Assembly: GCA_017414505.1 (NCBI GenBank)
Contig: JAFQLQ010000032.1
Location: forward strand, 46,378 to 110,377
Direction of reading: 5' to 3'
Source of the DNA: Clostridia bacterium
GTDB taxonomy: Bacteria > Bacillota > Clostridia > UMGS1840 > HGM11507
DNA: 64,000 nt
A program made the position numbers and the translations under genes. The notes under the pieces were generated by a model. The model saw only the letters and a list, made by a program, of their open reading frames with translations. It did not search any database and was not told where the DNA came from. Below, in pieces: positions 1-8,516 of the stretch; position 1 is the stretch's first letter; the number at the start of each line of letters is the position of its first letter.

Positions 1-1505
1 CCGCTATTGTGGCTTTTCAGCTGGGCATTTCATACAGAAAAAAATTTGCAGAACGCACTATTAAAAGTGCCGAAGAAGAAGCAAAGAAAATTATTAACGA
101 TTCTTACAAAACCTGTGAGAACATGAAAAAAGAAAAAATGCTTGAAATCAAGGACGAAATTCACAAAAGCAGAAGTGACCTTGATAAGGAAATAAAGGAA
201 AGAAGATCCGAAGTTTCCAAGCAGGAAAAACGTTTAGTTCAAAAAGAAGAAAACTTAGACAAGAAATTTGACAATTTAGAGAAAAGAGAAGAAGTATTAA
301 AGGATAAGCTTAAAAAACTTGAAGAAAAAGAAGAATATGTTAATCAGATTCAGGCTCGTCAGCTTGAAGTTTTAGAGAAAATTTCCGGGCTTACTGTTGA
401 AGAAGCCAAAGAATACCTACTTAAGAATATTGAAGACAAGGTTAGAGTTGCCGCTGCAATCAAAATTAAGGAAATTGAAGAAGAAACCAAAGAGGTTGCA
501 GACGAAAAAGCAAGAAATCTTATTGCTTCCGCAATTCAGAGATGTGCGGCAGACCATGTTGCAGAGGTTACTGTTTCTTCCGTTACTCTTCCCAACGATG
601 AAATGAAAGGAAGAATTATCGGAAGAGAGGGCAGAAATATCAGAGCTCTTGAACAGCTTACAGGTATTGACGTTATTATTGACGATACTCCCGAAGCAGT
701 TGTTTTATCCTCTTTCGATCCTGTGAGACGTGAAATTGCAAGACTTGCTCTTGAAAAACTTATTTCCGACGGTCGTATTCATCCCACAAGAATTGAAGAG
801 ACTGTTGAAAAATCCAGAAAAGAAGTTGAGCACGCAATTAAGAAAGCCGGCGAAAATGCAGCTTTTGAAACAGGTGTTCACAATTTACATCCTGAGCTTG
901 TTAAAATGCTTGGAAGACTTAAATACAGAACAAGCTACGGTCAGAATGTACTTAAACACTCCATTGAGGTTGCTCATATTGCAGGCATTATGGCGTCCGA
1001 GCTGGGTATTGATCCCGTTATGGCAAAGAGAGCCGGTCTGCTTCATGATATAGGTAAGGCTGTAAGACACGAGGTTGAAGGTTCTCATGTTAACCTTGGT
1101 GCTGACCTTGCTAAAAAATACAACGAGGATGCTCTTATCATCAACGCTATTATGGCACATCACGGTGATGTTGAGCCCGAATCCACTATTGCATGTCTTA
1201 TTCAGGCGGCTGATGCTGTTTCTGCGGCTCGTCCCGGTGCAAGACGTGAAAATATCGAAAATTACATTAAGCGTCTTGAAAAGCTTGAAGAAATTTCTTC
1301 ATCCTTCAAGGGCGTTGAAAAATCCTTTGCAATTCAGGCGGGCAGAGAGGTTCGTATTATGGTTAAACCGGAGGATGTTACCGATGAAACCATGATTGTT
1401 ATTGCTAAGGAAATTGTTGAAAAAATTGAAGCTGAGCTTGAGTATCCCGGACAGATTAAAGTTAATGTGGTTAGAGAAACTCGCGCAGTTGAATACGCAA
1501 AATAA
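1..1505 (+). CDS. rny: Ribonuclease Y, 5' end outside window
   Basis: RNase Y is the membrane-anchored endoribonuclease that starts mRNA decay in Firmicutes. The visible part has a long charged coiled coil (about residues 15-135), a KH RNA-binding domain with [15 protein letters not shown], and an HD phosphohydrolase domain with the metal motif [12 protein letters not shown] followed by AHHGD. The frame is open from the first base (A-I-V-A-F-Q), so the GTG at position 9 is unlikely to be the start. The N-terminal membrane helix and true start lie upstream of the window. Length from the window edge, about 500 residues, is just short of the usual 510-520. A hairpin terminator follows. The family assignment is very secure. 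Confidence 0.97.
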   Translation, partial: AIVAFQLGISYRKKFAERTIKSAEEEAKKIINDSYKTCENMKKEKMLEIKDEIHKSRSDLDKEIKERRSEVSKQEKRLVQKEENLDKKFDNLEKREEVLKDKLKKLEEKEEYVNQIQARQLEVLEKISGLTVEEAKEYLLKNIEDKVRVAAAIKIKEIEEETKEVADEKARNLIASAIQRCAADHVAEVTVSSVTLPNDEMKGRIIGREGRNIRALEQLTGIDVIIDDTPEAVVLSSFDPVRREIARLALEKLISDGRIHPTRIEETVEKSRKEVEHAIKKAGENAAFETGVHNLHPELVKMLGRLKYRTSYGQNVLKHSIEVAHIAGIMASELGIDPVMAKRAGLLHDIGKAVRHEVEGSHVNLGADLAKKYNEDALIINAIMAHHGDVEPESTIACLIQAADAVSAARPGARRENIENYIKRLEKLEEISSSFKGVEKSFAIQAGREVRIMVKPEDVTDETMIVIAKEIVEKIEAELEYPGQIKVNVVRETRAVEYAK

Positions 1506-1511
1506 TAAATG

Positions 1512-1538
1512 AGGCGGGGTATCCCCGCCTTGTATTTT
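1512..1538 (+). terminator. Intrinsic terminator after rny
   Basis: AGGCGGGG (1512-1519) and CCCCGCCT (1523-1530) form a perfect 8-bp stem with a 3-nt loop, followed by a T-rich tract. It lies between the rny stop and the ymdB ribosome binding site, so it probably reduces read-through rather than isolating ymdB completely. Confidence 0.8.
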
Positions 1539-1553
1539 AATATTGGAGAAATT

Positions 1554-2345
1554 ATGATAAATGTACTTGCAATCGGGGATGTTGTTGGAAAACTCGGCAG
1601 AGAAACAGTATTTTCAAAACTTCCAGGTCTTATAGAAGAATACAACGCTTTTTTTACTGTTGTTAACGGTGAAAATGCCACTACCGGCAACGGTATAAAT
1701 GAAAAATATGCTTATAAAATGCTTGAGTGCGGTGCCGATGTTATTACGCTTGGAAATCACGCTTACAGCAAGCCCGAAATAAACAATATGCTTGAATGTT
1801 CTGACAGAATCATCCGTCCTCTTAATTATCCTGCCGATATGGCAGGCGACGGTGTTACTGTAATAGAGAAGGATAATATAAAGCTTGGTGTTATCAATAT
1901 TATGGGTAAAACCTATATGGACGGTAAGCTTTCCTGCCCTTTTAAAACCCTTGATAAAGCGGTGGAGAATTTAAAAAGACGTTACGATGATTTAAAATGC
2001 ATAATTGTAGATTTTCACGCAGAAGCTACAAGTGAAAAAAAGGCACTTGGATTTTATATGGATGGAAAAATTTCCGCAATTTACGGAACGCATACCCATG
2101 TTCAGACCAACGACAAAAGGGTGCTTGACGGCGGAACGGGATATGTTACCGATATAGGAATGACCGGTTCCTACGATTCTGTTATAGGCCTTAAAAAGGA
2201 AATTGCAATTCCAAGATTTCTTGGCGAGGCGCAGAACCGTTTCAGATGGGCAGAGGAACGCCCTATGATTAACGCAGCGGTATTCAAAATTGATGAAAAT
2301 ACGGGAAAAACCCTTGAAATAACTCTTATCAACAAGGATGTGTGA
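1554..2345 (+). CDS. ymdB: YmdB-family metallophosphoesterase
   Basis: This is a member of the TIGR00282/YmdB family, calcineurin-like phosphodiesterases that hydrolyse 2',3'-cyclic nucleotides and influence RNase Y-linked RNA turnover and multicellular behaviour in Bacillus. Visible metal motifs are GDVVGKLGRE near the start, NGENATTGNGINEK, LGNHAYSK, DFHAEATSEK and GTHTHVQT. The start at 1554 is chosen because GGAG at 1545-1548 is well spaced and the protein then begins MINVLAIGDVVG as in the family; an upstream in-frame ATG at 1509 would run through the terminator hairpin. The rny-ymdB order is the one known from other Firmicutes. About 263 residues is normal. Confidence 0.93.
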   Translation: MINVLAIGDVVGKLGRETVFSKLPGLIEEYNAFFTVVNGENATTGNGINEKYAYKMLECGADVITLGNHAYSKPEINNMLECSDRIIRPLNYPADMAGDGVTVIEKDNIKLGVINIMGKTYMDGKLSCPFKTLDKAVENLKRRYDDLKCIIVDFHAEATSEKKALGFYMDGKISAIYGTHTHVQTNDKRVLDGGTGYVTDIGMTGSYDSVIGLKKEIAIPRFLGEAQNRFRWAEERPMINAAVFKIDENTGKTLEITLINKDV

Positions 2346-2349
2346 TATT

Positions 2350-3078
2350 ATGAAAACAGTTGAAATTTTAGGTGTGAGAATTAACAACGTAACTATGGCA
2401 GAGGCTGTTGAAACTGTTAAAGGTCTTCTTGAAAAGAATGCTCCTTCTGCTGTTTACACCCCTAATTCTGAAATTATTTACAGAGCTAAAAACGACGAAG
2501 AATTTAAAAATGTACTTAATTCATCCGACTTAAATGTTGCTGACGGAATCGGTGTTGTTTACGGTGCAAAAATTTTAGGAACACCCATTCCCGAAAGAGT
2601 TGCCGGATACGATCTTGCCTGCAATCTGCTTCCCGTAATGAATGAAAAAAAGGCAAAGCTGTTTCTTTTTGGCGGAAAAGAGGGAGTAGGGCAGAGAGCA
2701 AAGGAAAATATTCTAAAAAAATATCCCGATATTAATATTGTTGGAATTAAAAACGGTTATTTTACCGACAGCGCACCCATTATTGAAGCTATAAATGAAA
2801 CCGAGCCCGATTTTGTTTTTGTTTGTCTTGGTGCACCCAAGCAGGAAAAATGGATTCACGAAAACAAAGAAAAATTAAAATGCAGGGTAATGATGGGTAT
2901 TGGCGGAAGCCTTGATGTTTTTGCAGGTGAGGCAGAACGTGCGCCGGATATTTTCATTAAAATGAATCTGGAATGGTTTTACAGACTTATGAAGAACCCC
3001 TCCAGAATAGGCAGAATGATGGACCTTCCCAAGTTTGGAATTGCGGTGGCACTTTCGCGCGTTACAAAAAAATCATAA
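2350..3078 (+). CDS. tagA: TagA/WecG family GT26 glycosyltransferase
   Basis: This is a glycosyltransferase of the WecG/TagA/CpsF family. Members transfer N-acetylmannosamine or a related sugar to a lipid-linked GlcNAc at the inner membrane face, priming wall teichoic acid or secondary wall polymer. Motifs seen are TPNSEIIYRA, VADGIGVVYGAKILG (with the Asp proposed as catalytic base) and PKQEKWI. At about 242 residues it is family-sized. The ATG at 2350 is preferred over 2338 because AAGGA at 2334-2338 can serve it; the gene starts just after the ymdB stop, so translation is probably coupled. A secondary wall polymer primer suits an organism with many SLH proteins, which bind such polymers. 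The exact acceptor cannot be read from sequence. Confidence 0.88.
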   Translation: MKTVEILGVRINNVTMAEAVETVKGLLEKNAPSAVYTPNSEIIYRAKNDEEFKNVLNSSDLNVADGIGVVYGAKILGTPIPERVAGYDLACNLLPVMNEKKAKLFLFGGKEGVGQRAKENILKKYPDINIVGIKNGYFTDSAPIIEAINETEPDFVFVCLGAPKQEKWIHENKEKLKCRVMMGIGGSLDVFAGEAERAPDIFIKMNLEWFYRLMKNPSRIGRMMDLPKFGIAVALSRVTKKS

Positions 3079-3085
3079 AAAAGTA

Positions 3086-3114
3086 TTGACAAATTAATTT
3101 TATTGGTCTATAAT
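3086..3114 (+). promoter_or_regulatory. Sigma-A promoter of the aro operon
   Basis: There is a consensus -35 TTGACA at 3086-3091, a 17-bp spacer and a consensus -10 TATAAT at 3109-3114. It starts 8 bases after the tagA stop. A perfect promoter fits an operon whose output is set downstream by attenuation rather than by initiation. Confidence 0.93.
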
Positions 3115-3146
3115 AGATAAAAAATTACAGAAAGGAATCCCGAATA

Positions 3147-3257
3147 ATGGCTGCTATTCTTTTAGGCAAACGATTTAATAGCTTCTTTTTTACCGCTTAT
3201 TATTTTTTTTATGCGGTTGCTTTCGCTTGCAAAAAAAGAATATGTACCTGTGAATAA
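3147..3257 (+). CDS. Phe/Tyr-rich leader peptide of aro attenuator
   Basis: This is a 36-codon ORF with an AAAGGA ribosome binding site at 3131-3136, 10 bases before its ATG. Residues 10-26 contain seven Phe and three Tyr, including FFF, YY and FF runs, coded at 3174-3224. This is the hallmark of a leader peptide on which ribosomes stall when charged tRNA-Phe or tRNA-Tyr is scarce. The last codons (3242-3254) are complementary to the 5' arm of the terminator just before aroF. The downstream operon makes both Phe and Tyr, matching the codons. It resembles enterobacterial pheA leaders in logic, but sequence homology is not implied. No function other than cis regulation is expected. Confidence 0.88.
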   Translation: MAAILLGKRFNSFFFTAYYFFYAVAFACKKRICTCE

Positions 3258-3344
3258 TCCGGGATATTTCCCATCCGTAATTTATCAAATATCAATTTAT
3301 AAAATTTATGCGGTTCACAGATACATGTGAGCCGCTGTTTTTTT
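3242..3344 (+). promoter_or_regulatory. Attenuator: antiterminator and terminator before aroF
   Basis: The terminator is GCGGTTCACA (3310-3319), a 6-nt loop, TGTGAGCCGC (3326-3335) and a run of seven T. The alternative pairing is ATGTACCTGTGAA (3242-3254) with TTCACAGATACAT (3314-3326), 12 of 13 positions paired, which consumes the 5' arm of the terminator. Position 3242-3254 lies at the leader peptide's stop codon. A ribosome reaching the stop would cover it and allow termination, while a ribosome stalled in the Phe/Tyr codons leaves it free and gives read-through. The T tract ends next to the AGGAGG of aroF. The pairings are seen in the sequence; the switching is inferred. Confidence 0.87.
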
Positions 3345-3358
3345 AGGAGGTTTTTAGA

Positions 3359-4381
3359 ATGGTAGTAGTAACAAGAAAAGATGTAACAGAAGAGGTCATA
3401 CAGGAGCTTATAAGAATCCTTAATGAGGAATATAATCTTAAAGTTCAGGTAAATGATGGTGAAAATCAGAATGTTTTCGGTTTGATTGGTGATGTAACTG
3501 TACTTGATCAGGATATTCTTACTTCAAGATTTCCTTTTATTGAAAATATAATTAAGGTTTCCGAGCCTTACAAAAAAGCAAACCGCCGTTTCCATCCCGA
3601 AGATACAATTGTTAAAGTTGGTAATTTTGAAATTGGTGCAAAAAATAAGCTTGCTATTATTGCAGGACCCTGTTCTGTTGAATCCGAAGACCAGATTAAA
3701 GAGGTTGCAAAAGGTGTGTCCGGTCTTGGTGCAACAATGCTAAGAGGCGGTGCTTACAAACCCAGAACTTCTCCCTATGCTTTCCAGGGTATGCAGTTTG
3801 AAGGACTTAAACTTCTTAAAAAAGCAAAGGAAGCAACAGGCCTTCCCATAATTTCAGAAATTATGAGTCAGGATCACATAGATATGTTCGTTGAATACGT
3901 TGATGTTCTTCAGGTTGGTGCAAGAAACATGCAGAACTTTGAGCTTTTAAAGGCTCTTGGAAAAATCAATAAGCCTATCCTTTTAAAGAGAGGTCTTGCA
4001 AACACAATGGAAGAGCTTCTTATGAGTGCCGAATACATTATGAGCGGCGGAAATCAGCAGGTTATTCTTTGCGAAAGAGGTATAAGAACCTTTGAGCCAT
4101 ACACAAGAAACACTCTTGATATAAGTGCTATTCCCGTTCTTAAGAGCAAAACTCATTTGCCGGTTGTTGTTGATCCCTCTCATTCCGCAGGTATGAGCTG
4201 GCTTGTTCAGCCTCTTGCAAAAGCTGCTGTTGCAGCAGGTGCGGACGGTATCATGGTTGAAGTTCATAACAATCCTTCAAAAGCTCTTTGCGACGGTAAT
4301 CAGTCCATTACCATTCCGCAGTTTGGTCAGTTAATTGAACAGTTAAAACCAATTGCAGCAGTTGAGGGCCGCGAAATATAA
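3359..4381 (+). CDS. aroF: DAHP synthase with N-terminal regulatory domain
   Basis: 3-Deoxy-D-arabino-heptulosonate-7-phosphate synthase joins phosphoenolpyruvate and erythrose 4-phosphate in the first step of the shikimate pathway. It is the type I-beta form: residues 1 to about 75 are a ferredoxin-like domain that in Thermotoga-type enzymes binds Phe or Tyr for feedback inhibition, followed by the TIM barrel with AGPCSVES, KPRTSPYAFQG, ERGIRTFEPYTRNTLD and DPSHSAG. At 340 residues it is family-sized. AGGAGG at 3345-3350 sits 8 bases before the ATG and directly after the attenuator T tract. It is the first structural gene of the operon and is thus controlled both by attenuation and, probably, by feedback. 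Confidence 0.96.
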   Translation: MVVVTRKDVTEEVIQELIRILNEEYNLKVQVNDGENQNVFGLIGDVTVLDQDILTSRFPFIENIIKVSEPYKKANRRFHPEDTIVKVGNFEIGAKNKLAIIAGPCSVESEDQIKEVAKGVSGLGATMLRGGAYKPRTSPYAFQGMQFEGLKLLKKAKEATGLPIISEIMSQDHIDMFVEYVDVLQVGARNMQNFELLKALGKINKPILLKRGLANTMEELLMSAEYIMSGGNQQVILCERGIRTFEPYTRNTLDISAIPVLKSKTHLPVVVDPSHSAGMSWLVQPLAKAAVAAGADGIMVEVHNNPSKALCDGNQSITIPQFGQLIEQLKPIAAVEGREI

Positions 4382-4395
4382 GGAGAAAATTTTTA

Positions 4396-5250
4396 ATGTT
4401 TAGTACGGTAGGTATTGTAGGTTTTGGATTAATAGGCGGCTCTATGGGAGCCGCCCTTAAGAAAAACAGCGATATAAAAATTATTGCAATAGACAAAGAT
4501 GAAAGCGTTGTGGATTATGCAGTAAAAAACGGCATGGCAGATGAGGGAAGTGTCAACCCTTCTGAGGCTCTGCCCAAATGCGATGTAGTTTTTATTGCTC
4601 TTTATCCCGAGCTTACAAAAACTTTTATTAAAGAAAACAAAGATGTTTTTAAAAAAGGTTCTGTTGTTTCCGACCTTTGCGGAATAAAAAGCGAAATTGT
4701 TTCCTTTGTAAACAGTCTTGGAGATGTGAATTTCCGTTTTGTTGGGGCACATCCTATGGCCGGTAAAGAAATTAACGGTGTAACTGCGGCAGATGATGTT
4801 TTGTATCAGGGAGCTTCGCTTCTTATAACTCCTGATGAAAAAACAGACCGCAACGCCGTGGAAATTATAAGAAGACTTGGTGAGATTGCCGGATTCGGCA
4901 GAATTGTGGAAGCTTCACCAAAAAGACACGATGAAATTATAACCTACACCTCACAGCTTCCCCACGTAATGTCGGTTGCATATGTTCTTCAGAACACTTT
5001 TGACAAATGTGACGGATTCTACGCAGGAAGCTTTGAAGATATGGCACGTGTGGCAAAAATAAATGAAAATCTGTGGTCGGAGCTTTTTGCTCTTAACAGG
5101 GATACTTTAAACAAACAGATAGACGAGTACGTTTCTGCACTTTTAACCCTTAAAGAACAAATCGGCAGGGGAGATTACGAAATTCTTAAAGAAACACTTA
5201 AAAAATCCAGAGAACTTAAGGAGTGGAAAGATGAAAACTATAAACGTTAA
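4396..5250 (+). CDS. tyrA: Prephenate dehydrogenase
   Basis: It oxidatively decarboxylates prephenate to 4-hydroxyphenylpyruvate with NAD(P), the Tyr branch. The N-terminal Rossmann fold shows GFGLIGGS, the catalytic His lies in HPMAGKE, and the C-terminal half is the all-helical dimerisation domain. At 284 residues it has no chorismate mutase or ACT domain, so allosteric Tyr control must lie elsewhere or be weak. It is 14 bases after aroF and its end overlaps the aroB start by 20 bases, so the two are translationally coupled. Membership of an operon with pheA explains why the leader peptide reads Tyr as well as Phe codons. Confidence 0.95.
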   Translation: MFSTVGIVGFGLIGGSMGAALKKNSDIKIIAIDKDESVVDYAVKNGMADEGSVNPSEALPKCDVVFIALYPELTKTFIKENKDVFKKGSVVSDLCGIKSEIVSFVNSLGDVNFRFVGAHPMAGKEINGVTAADDVLYQGASLLITPDEKTDRNAVEIIRRLGEIAGFGRIVEASPKRHDEIITYTSQLPHVMSVAYVLQNTFDKCDGFYAGSFEDMARVAKINENLWSELFALNRDTLNKQIDEYVSALLTLKEQIGRGDYEILKETLKKSRELKEWKDENYKR

Positions 5251-6238
5251 CACTTCTTCCAAAAATTATAATATATATATAGGAAAGAATTTACTCGAAA
5301 AAGCCGGCGAATTTATTGAAGGCTACGGCAAAATTGCCGTTGTATGTGATACAAATGTGGAAAAGCTGTACCTTGATACAGTTTTAAAGGCGTTGCCCAA
5401 TGCGAAACCCATTGTAATTCCTGCAGGCGAAGAATATAAAACTCTGGATACGGTTACAAAAATTTATTCATCACTTGCAGAAATGAAATTTACAAGAAAA
5501 GATTTGCTTGTTGCTTTGGGCGGCGGTGTAACCGGCGATATTACGGGATTCTGTGCTGCAACCTATTTAAGGGGCTGTGCGTATATTCAGATGCCTACCA
5601 CCTTGCTTTCTCAGGTGGATTCTTCAATAGGCGGAAAAACCGGCGTTGATTTGCCTTTCGGAAAAAATCTTGTGGGTGCTTTCAAGCAGCCGGAAATGGT
5701 TATTGCCGATACAGAAACCCTGAAAACTCTTCCGCCGGAGCAGGTTGCAAGCGGTATGGCGGAAATTATAAAATCTGCTCTTATAGCAGATGAAAAGCTT
5801 GTGGAAAAGCTTGAAAATTCCGACGATTTTGAAGCGGATAAAGAAGATTTCATAATTGGTGCAATTAATGTAAAAAAGCACGTTGTGGAAATAGATGAAT
5901 TTGAAAAATATGAAAGAATGTGGCTTAACTACGGTCATACTTTCGGACATTCCATTGAAAAATATATGGGATTTACGGGAATTACCCATGGTCAGGCAGT
6001 TGCTGTAGGAATGTATATGATAACAACCGAGCCTGAGCTTAAAAATAAGGTTAAGGCGCTTCTTGTAAAATATAATCTTGGTTATGAAACGGATATTCCG
6101 GCAGCTGAAATTGTAAAAGGTTCACTTAACGATAAAAAAGCCGTTGCTGACGGTGTAAATGTGGTTCTTCTTGAAAAAGCCGGAAAAGCATACATTAAAA
6201 AATATACCTGTGAGGAGCTGAATGAAATTTATGGATAA
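5231..6238 (+). CDS. aroB: 3-Dehydroquinate synthase
   Basis: It converts DAHP to 3-dehydroquinate, the second shikimate pathway step, using NAD and a metal ion. Motifs are ALGGGVTGDITGF for NAD, MPTTLLSQVDSSIGGKTGVD for substrate, and the metal ligands in NYGHTFGHSIE and ITHGQAVAVGM. At 335 residues it is slightly shorter than the usual 340-360, with no domain missing. The start overlaps the end of tyrA; GGAG of tyrA coding sequence at about 5220 serves as ribosome binding site. The end overlaps aroA by 17 bases. The dehydratase, shikimate dehydrogenase and kinase genes for the middle steps are not in this window. Confidence 0.96.
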   Translation: MKTINVNTSSKNYNIYIGKNLLEKAGEFIEGYGKIAVVCDTNVEKLYLDTVLKALPNAKPIVIPAGEEYKTLDTVTKIYSSLAEMKFTRKDLLVALGGGVTGDITGFCAATYLRGCAYIQMPTTLLSQVDSSIGGKTGVDLPFGKNLVGAFKQPEMVIADTETLKTLPPEQVASGMAEIIKSALIADEKLVEKLENSDDFEADKEDFIIGAINVKKHVVEIDEFEKYERMWLNYGHTFGHSIEKYMGFTGITHGQAVAVGMYMITTEPELKNKVKALLVKYNLGYETDIPAAEIVKGSLNDKKAVADGVNVVLLEKAGKAYIKKYTCEELNEIYG

Positions 6239-7472
6239 AAGGGTAATTTCACCCGGCACCTTAACGGGCAGAACAACTGTACCCTCCTCGAAAAGTGTTG
6301 CTCACAGAGCAATAATCTTAGGAGGGCTTTTGTGCGATAATATACTTATTAAGGATATAGATTTTTCCGAGGATATTTATGCAACTCTGGATGCACTTAA
6401 AACTCTTGGTGTTATGTGCGAAACAGAGGAACATTCGGTTAAGCTTTCAAAAGAAAAGCTTATAACAAACGGAGAAATTGAAATAAACGCAAGAGAATCG
6501 GGTTCAACGTTGAGATTTCTTATTCCCGTTGCGGCGGCACTTAACAATAAAACCGTATTCAGCGGTGGCGGCAGACTTCCCGAAAGACCTCTTGATGCAT
6601 ATTTTGAACTGTTTGATAAGCAGGGAATAAAATATTCCTGTCCGGATGGAAAATATCTTCCGCTTACCATTGAGGGCGGATTCACTTCGGATGTTTTTGA
6701 AATAAGAGGCGATACAAGCTCGCAGTTTATAACAGGTCTGATGCTTGCCTCGGCAACAAGCGGTGAACACGAAATAAAAATAACAACCGACCTTCAGTCT
6801 AAGCCCTACGCAGAAATTACAGCGGATTTAATGAGAAAATTCGGTTGTGATGTTTCGGGCGAATACAAAGTTACGGCATCCAAAGGATGTAATTTGACCG
6901 AATATTCCGTTGAAAAGGACTGGTCGCAGGCGGCTTTTTTCCTTGCAGGAGGAATTATAAACGGCAATGTAACCCTTACGGATATGAATATGGATTCCAA
7001 ACAGGGCGACAAGGAAATTGTTGACATAATTAAGCGTTTCGGCGGCGATATAACAGTAAACGGAACAGAAATAACAGCAAAAAAATCCAAAATCAAAGGT
7101 ATAGATATAGATGCGTCAGATATTCCGGATCTTGTTCCCATAATGTCGGCTCTGGCTTGCTTTGCTGAGGGAACAACGAGGATTTACAATGCTGAAAGAC
7201 TGAGAATCAAGGAAAGCGACAGACTTTCCGCTATGTATGAAGAGCTGACGAAAATCGGTGCAGATATAAAAATGACAAATGACGGACTTATAATAAATGG
7301 TGGTAAAAAGCTTCGCGGCGCATCTGTTTACGGGCACAATGACCACCGTATTGTAATGTCTATGGCAATTGCGGCAATTGGTACAGAGGGCGATGTGGAA
7401 ATTTCTGACTGCAATGCAGTAAAGAAATCCTGGCCCGGTTTTTTCAGCGATTACCAGGAGTTAAGGGGGTAA
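6222..7472 (+). CDS. aroA: EPSP synthase
   Basis: 5-Enolpyruvylshikimate-3-phosphate synthase transfers the enolpyruvyl group of PEP to shikimate 3-phosphate. Seen are SSKSVAHRAII near the start, ARESGSTLRFL, the GDTSSQFITGLMLA segment, RLRIKESDRLSAM and GHNDHRIVMSMA, all typical of the family. At 416 residues it is near full length. Two in-frame ATGs compete: 6222 lies 4 bases after GAGGAG, while 6231 lies 13 bases after it. The first is used here, and the difference is only three residues. The gene overlaps the end of aroB, so it is read from the same transcript and probably coupled. Confidence 0.96.
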   Translation: MKFMDKRVISPGTLTGRTTVPSSKSVAHRAIILGGLLCDNILIKDIDFSEDIYATLDALKTLGVMCETEEHSVKLSKEKLITNGEIEINARESGSTLRFLIPVAAALNNKTVFSGGGRLPERPLDAYFELFDKQGIKYSCPDGKYLPLTIEGGFTSDVFEIRGDTSSQFITGLMLASATSGEHEIKITTDLQSKPYAEITADLMRKFGCDVSGEYKVTASKGCNLTEYSVEKDWSQAAFFLAGGIINGNVTLTDMNMDSKQGDKEIVDIIKRFGGDITVNGTEITAKKSKIKGIDIDASDIPDLVPIMSALACFAEGTTRIYNAERLRIKESDRLSAMYEELTKIGADIKMTNDGLIINGGKKLRGASVYGHNDHRIVMSMAIAAIGTEGDVEISDCNAVKKSWPGFFSDYQELRG

Positions 7473-7476
7473 AATA

Positions 7477-8514
7477 ATGAATATAGAAATATTTGGTGAA
7501 TCACACGGCCCCTGCATTGGCGGAGTTATAACAAATTTGCCTGCAGGAATTAAACTGGATTACGAAAAAATACAGATGGATATGGATAAAAGACGTCCGG
7601 GCAGAGATAATATTTCAACCTCACGAAATGAGGCAGATAAATTTGAAATTATTTCCGGAGTTCTTAATGAAACTACCACCGGTGCACCCCTTACGGTTAT
7701 TATAAAAAATTCCGATACTCATTCATCGGATTATTCCAACGTTAAATTTGTTCCTCGCCCTAATCATTCGGATTATGCGGCTTATATTAAATACGGCGGA
7801 AACAACGATATACGTGGCGGTGGACATTTTTCAGGCCGTCTTACTGCGCCTCTTGTTTGCATAGGCGCTGTTTGCAAGCAGATACTTGAGAAAAAAAATA
7901 TAACAGTAAAAGCGCATATATATAATGTAGGAAATGTTTACGATACACCTATGGGAATGGAAATTCCGGAAGTTAAGGAAGATTTTCCTGTTATAAATCC
8001 CGAAAAAGAAGCGGAAATAAAGGAAGTTATTTTAGATGCTAAAAACAATCTTGATTCTGTTGGCGGTTCGGTAGAATGCGGAGTTTTCGGACTTGAAGCC
8101 GGATACGGCGGTCCATTCTTAGACGGACTTGAGGGTGAAATAGCAAGAATGCTTTTTGGCATTTCGGGCGTAAAAGGTGTTGATTTTGGTTTGGGATTTG
8201 ATTTTGCAAAATCCAGAGGAAGCGAAGTTAACGACGGTTTTACCGTTAAGAACGGCAAAGTGGAAACGCTTACAAATAACTGCGGCGGAATACTGGGCGG
8301 AATTTCAAGCGGAATGCCAATAGTTGCAAAGGCAGCATTTAAACCAACACCGTCAATTGCCATAAAACAGAACTCCGTTGATCTTACAACAATGACCGAT
8401 GCAGAGCTTGAAATTCACGGCAGACACGATCCCTGCATTGCAGTTCGTGCTGTGCCCGTAGTAGAAGCTGTTATGGCAATTGCAGTTACAAAAATTATTT
8501 ATAGCGGGAGATAA
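7477..8514 (+). CDS. aroC: Chorismate synthase
   Basis: It makes chorismate from EPSP by FMN-dependent trans-elimination of phosphate, the last shared step. It shows GESHGPCIGG at the N-terminus, RRPGRDNISTSRNEAD, the segment DIRGGGHFSGR, and RAVPVVEAVMAIA at the C-terminus, all family signatures. At 345 residues it is family-sized. It starts 4 bases after the aroA stop with GGGGG as ribosome binding site and ends 2 bases before pheA, so it belongs to the same tight operon. Confidence 0.96.
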   Translation: MNIEIFGESHGPCIGGVITNLPAGIKLDYEKIQMDMDKRRPGRDNISTSRNEADKFEIISGVLNETTTGAPLTVIIKNSDTHSSDYSNVKFVPRPNHSDYAAYIKYGGNNDIRGGGHFSGRLTAPLVCIGAVCKQILEKKNITVKAHIYNVGNVYDTPMGMEIPEVKEDFPVINPEKEAEIKEVILDAKNNLDSVGGSVECGVFGLEAGYGGPFLDGLEGEIARMLFGISGVKGVDFGLGFDFAKSRGSEVNDGFTVKNGKVETLTNNCGGILGGISSGMPIVAKAAFKPTPSIAIKQNSVDLTTMTDAELEIHGRHDPCIAVRAVPVVEAVMAIAVTKIIYSGR

Positions 8515-8516
8515 TT

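Noticed and set aside
885..1163. Minus-strand frames inside rny and many similar frames inside other genes
   Set aside because: They lie wholly within strongly conserved genes on the opposite strand, lack ribosome binding sites and resemble no family.
3115..3358. A T-box leader before aroF
   Set aside because: T-boxes are the usual Firmicutes solution, but the conserved GGGTGGNACCGCG-type block is absent; the leader peptide and terminator explain the region.
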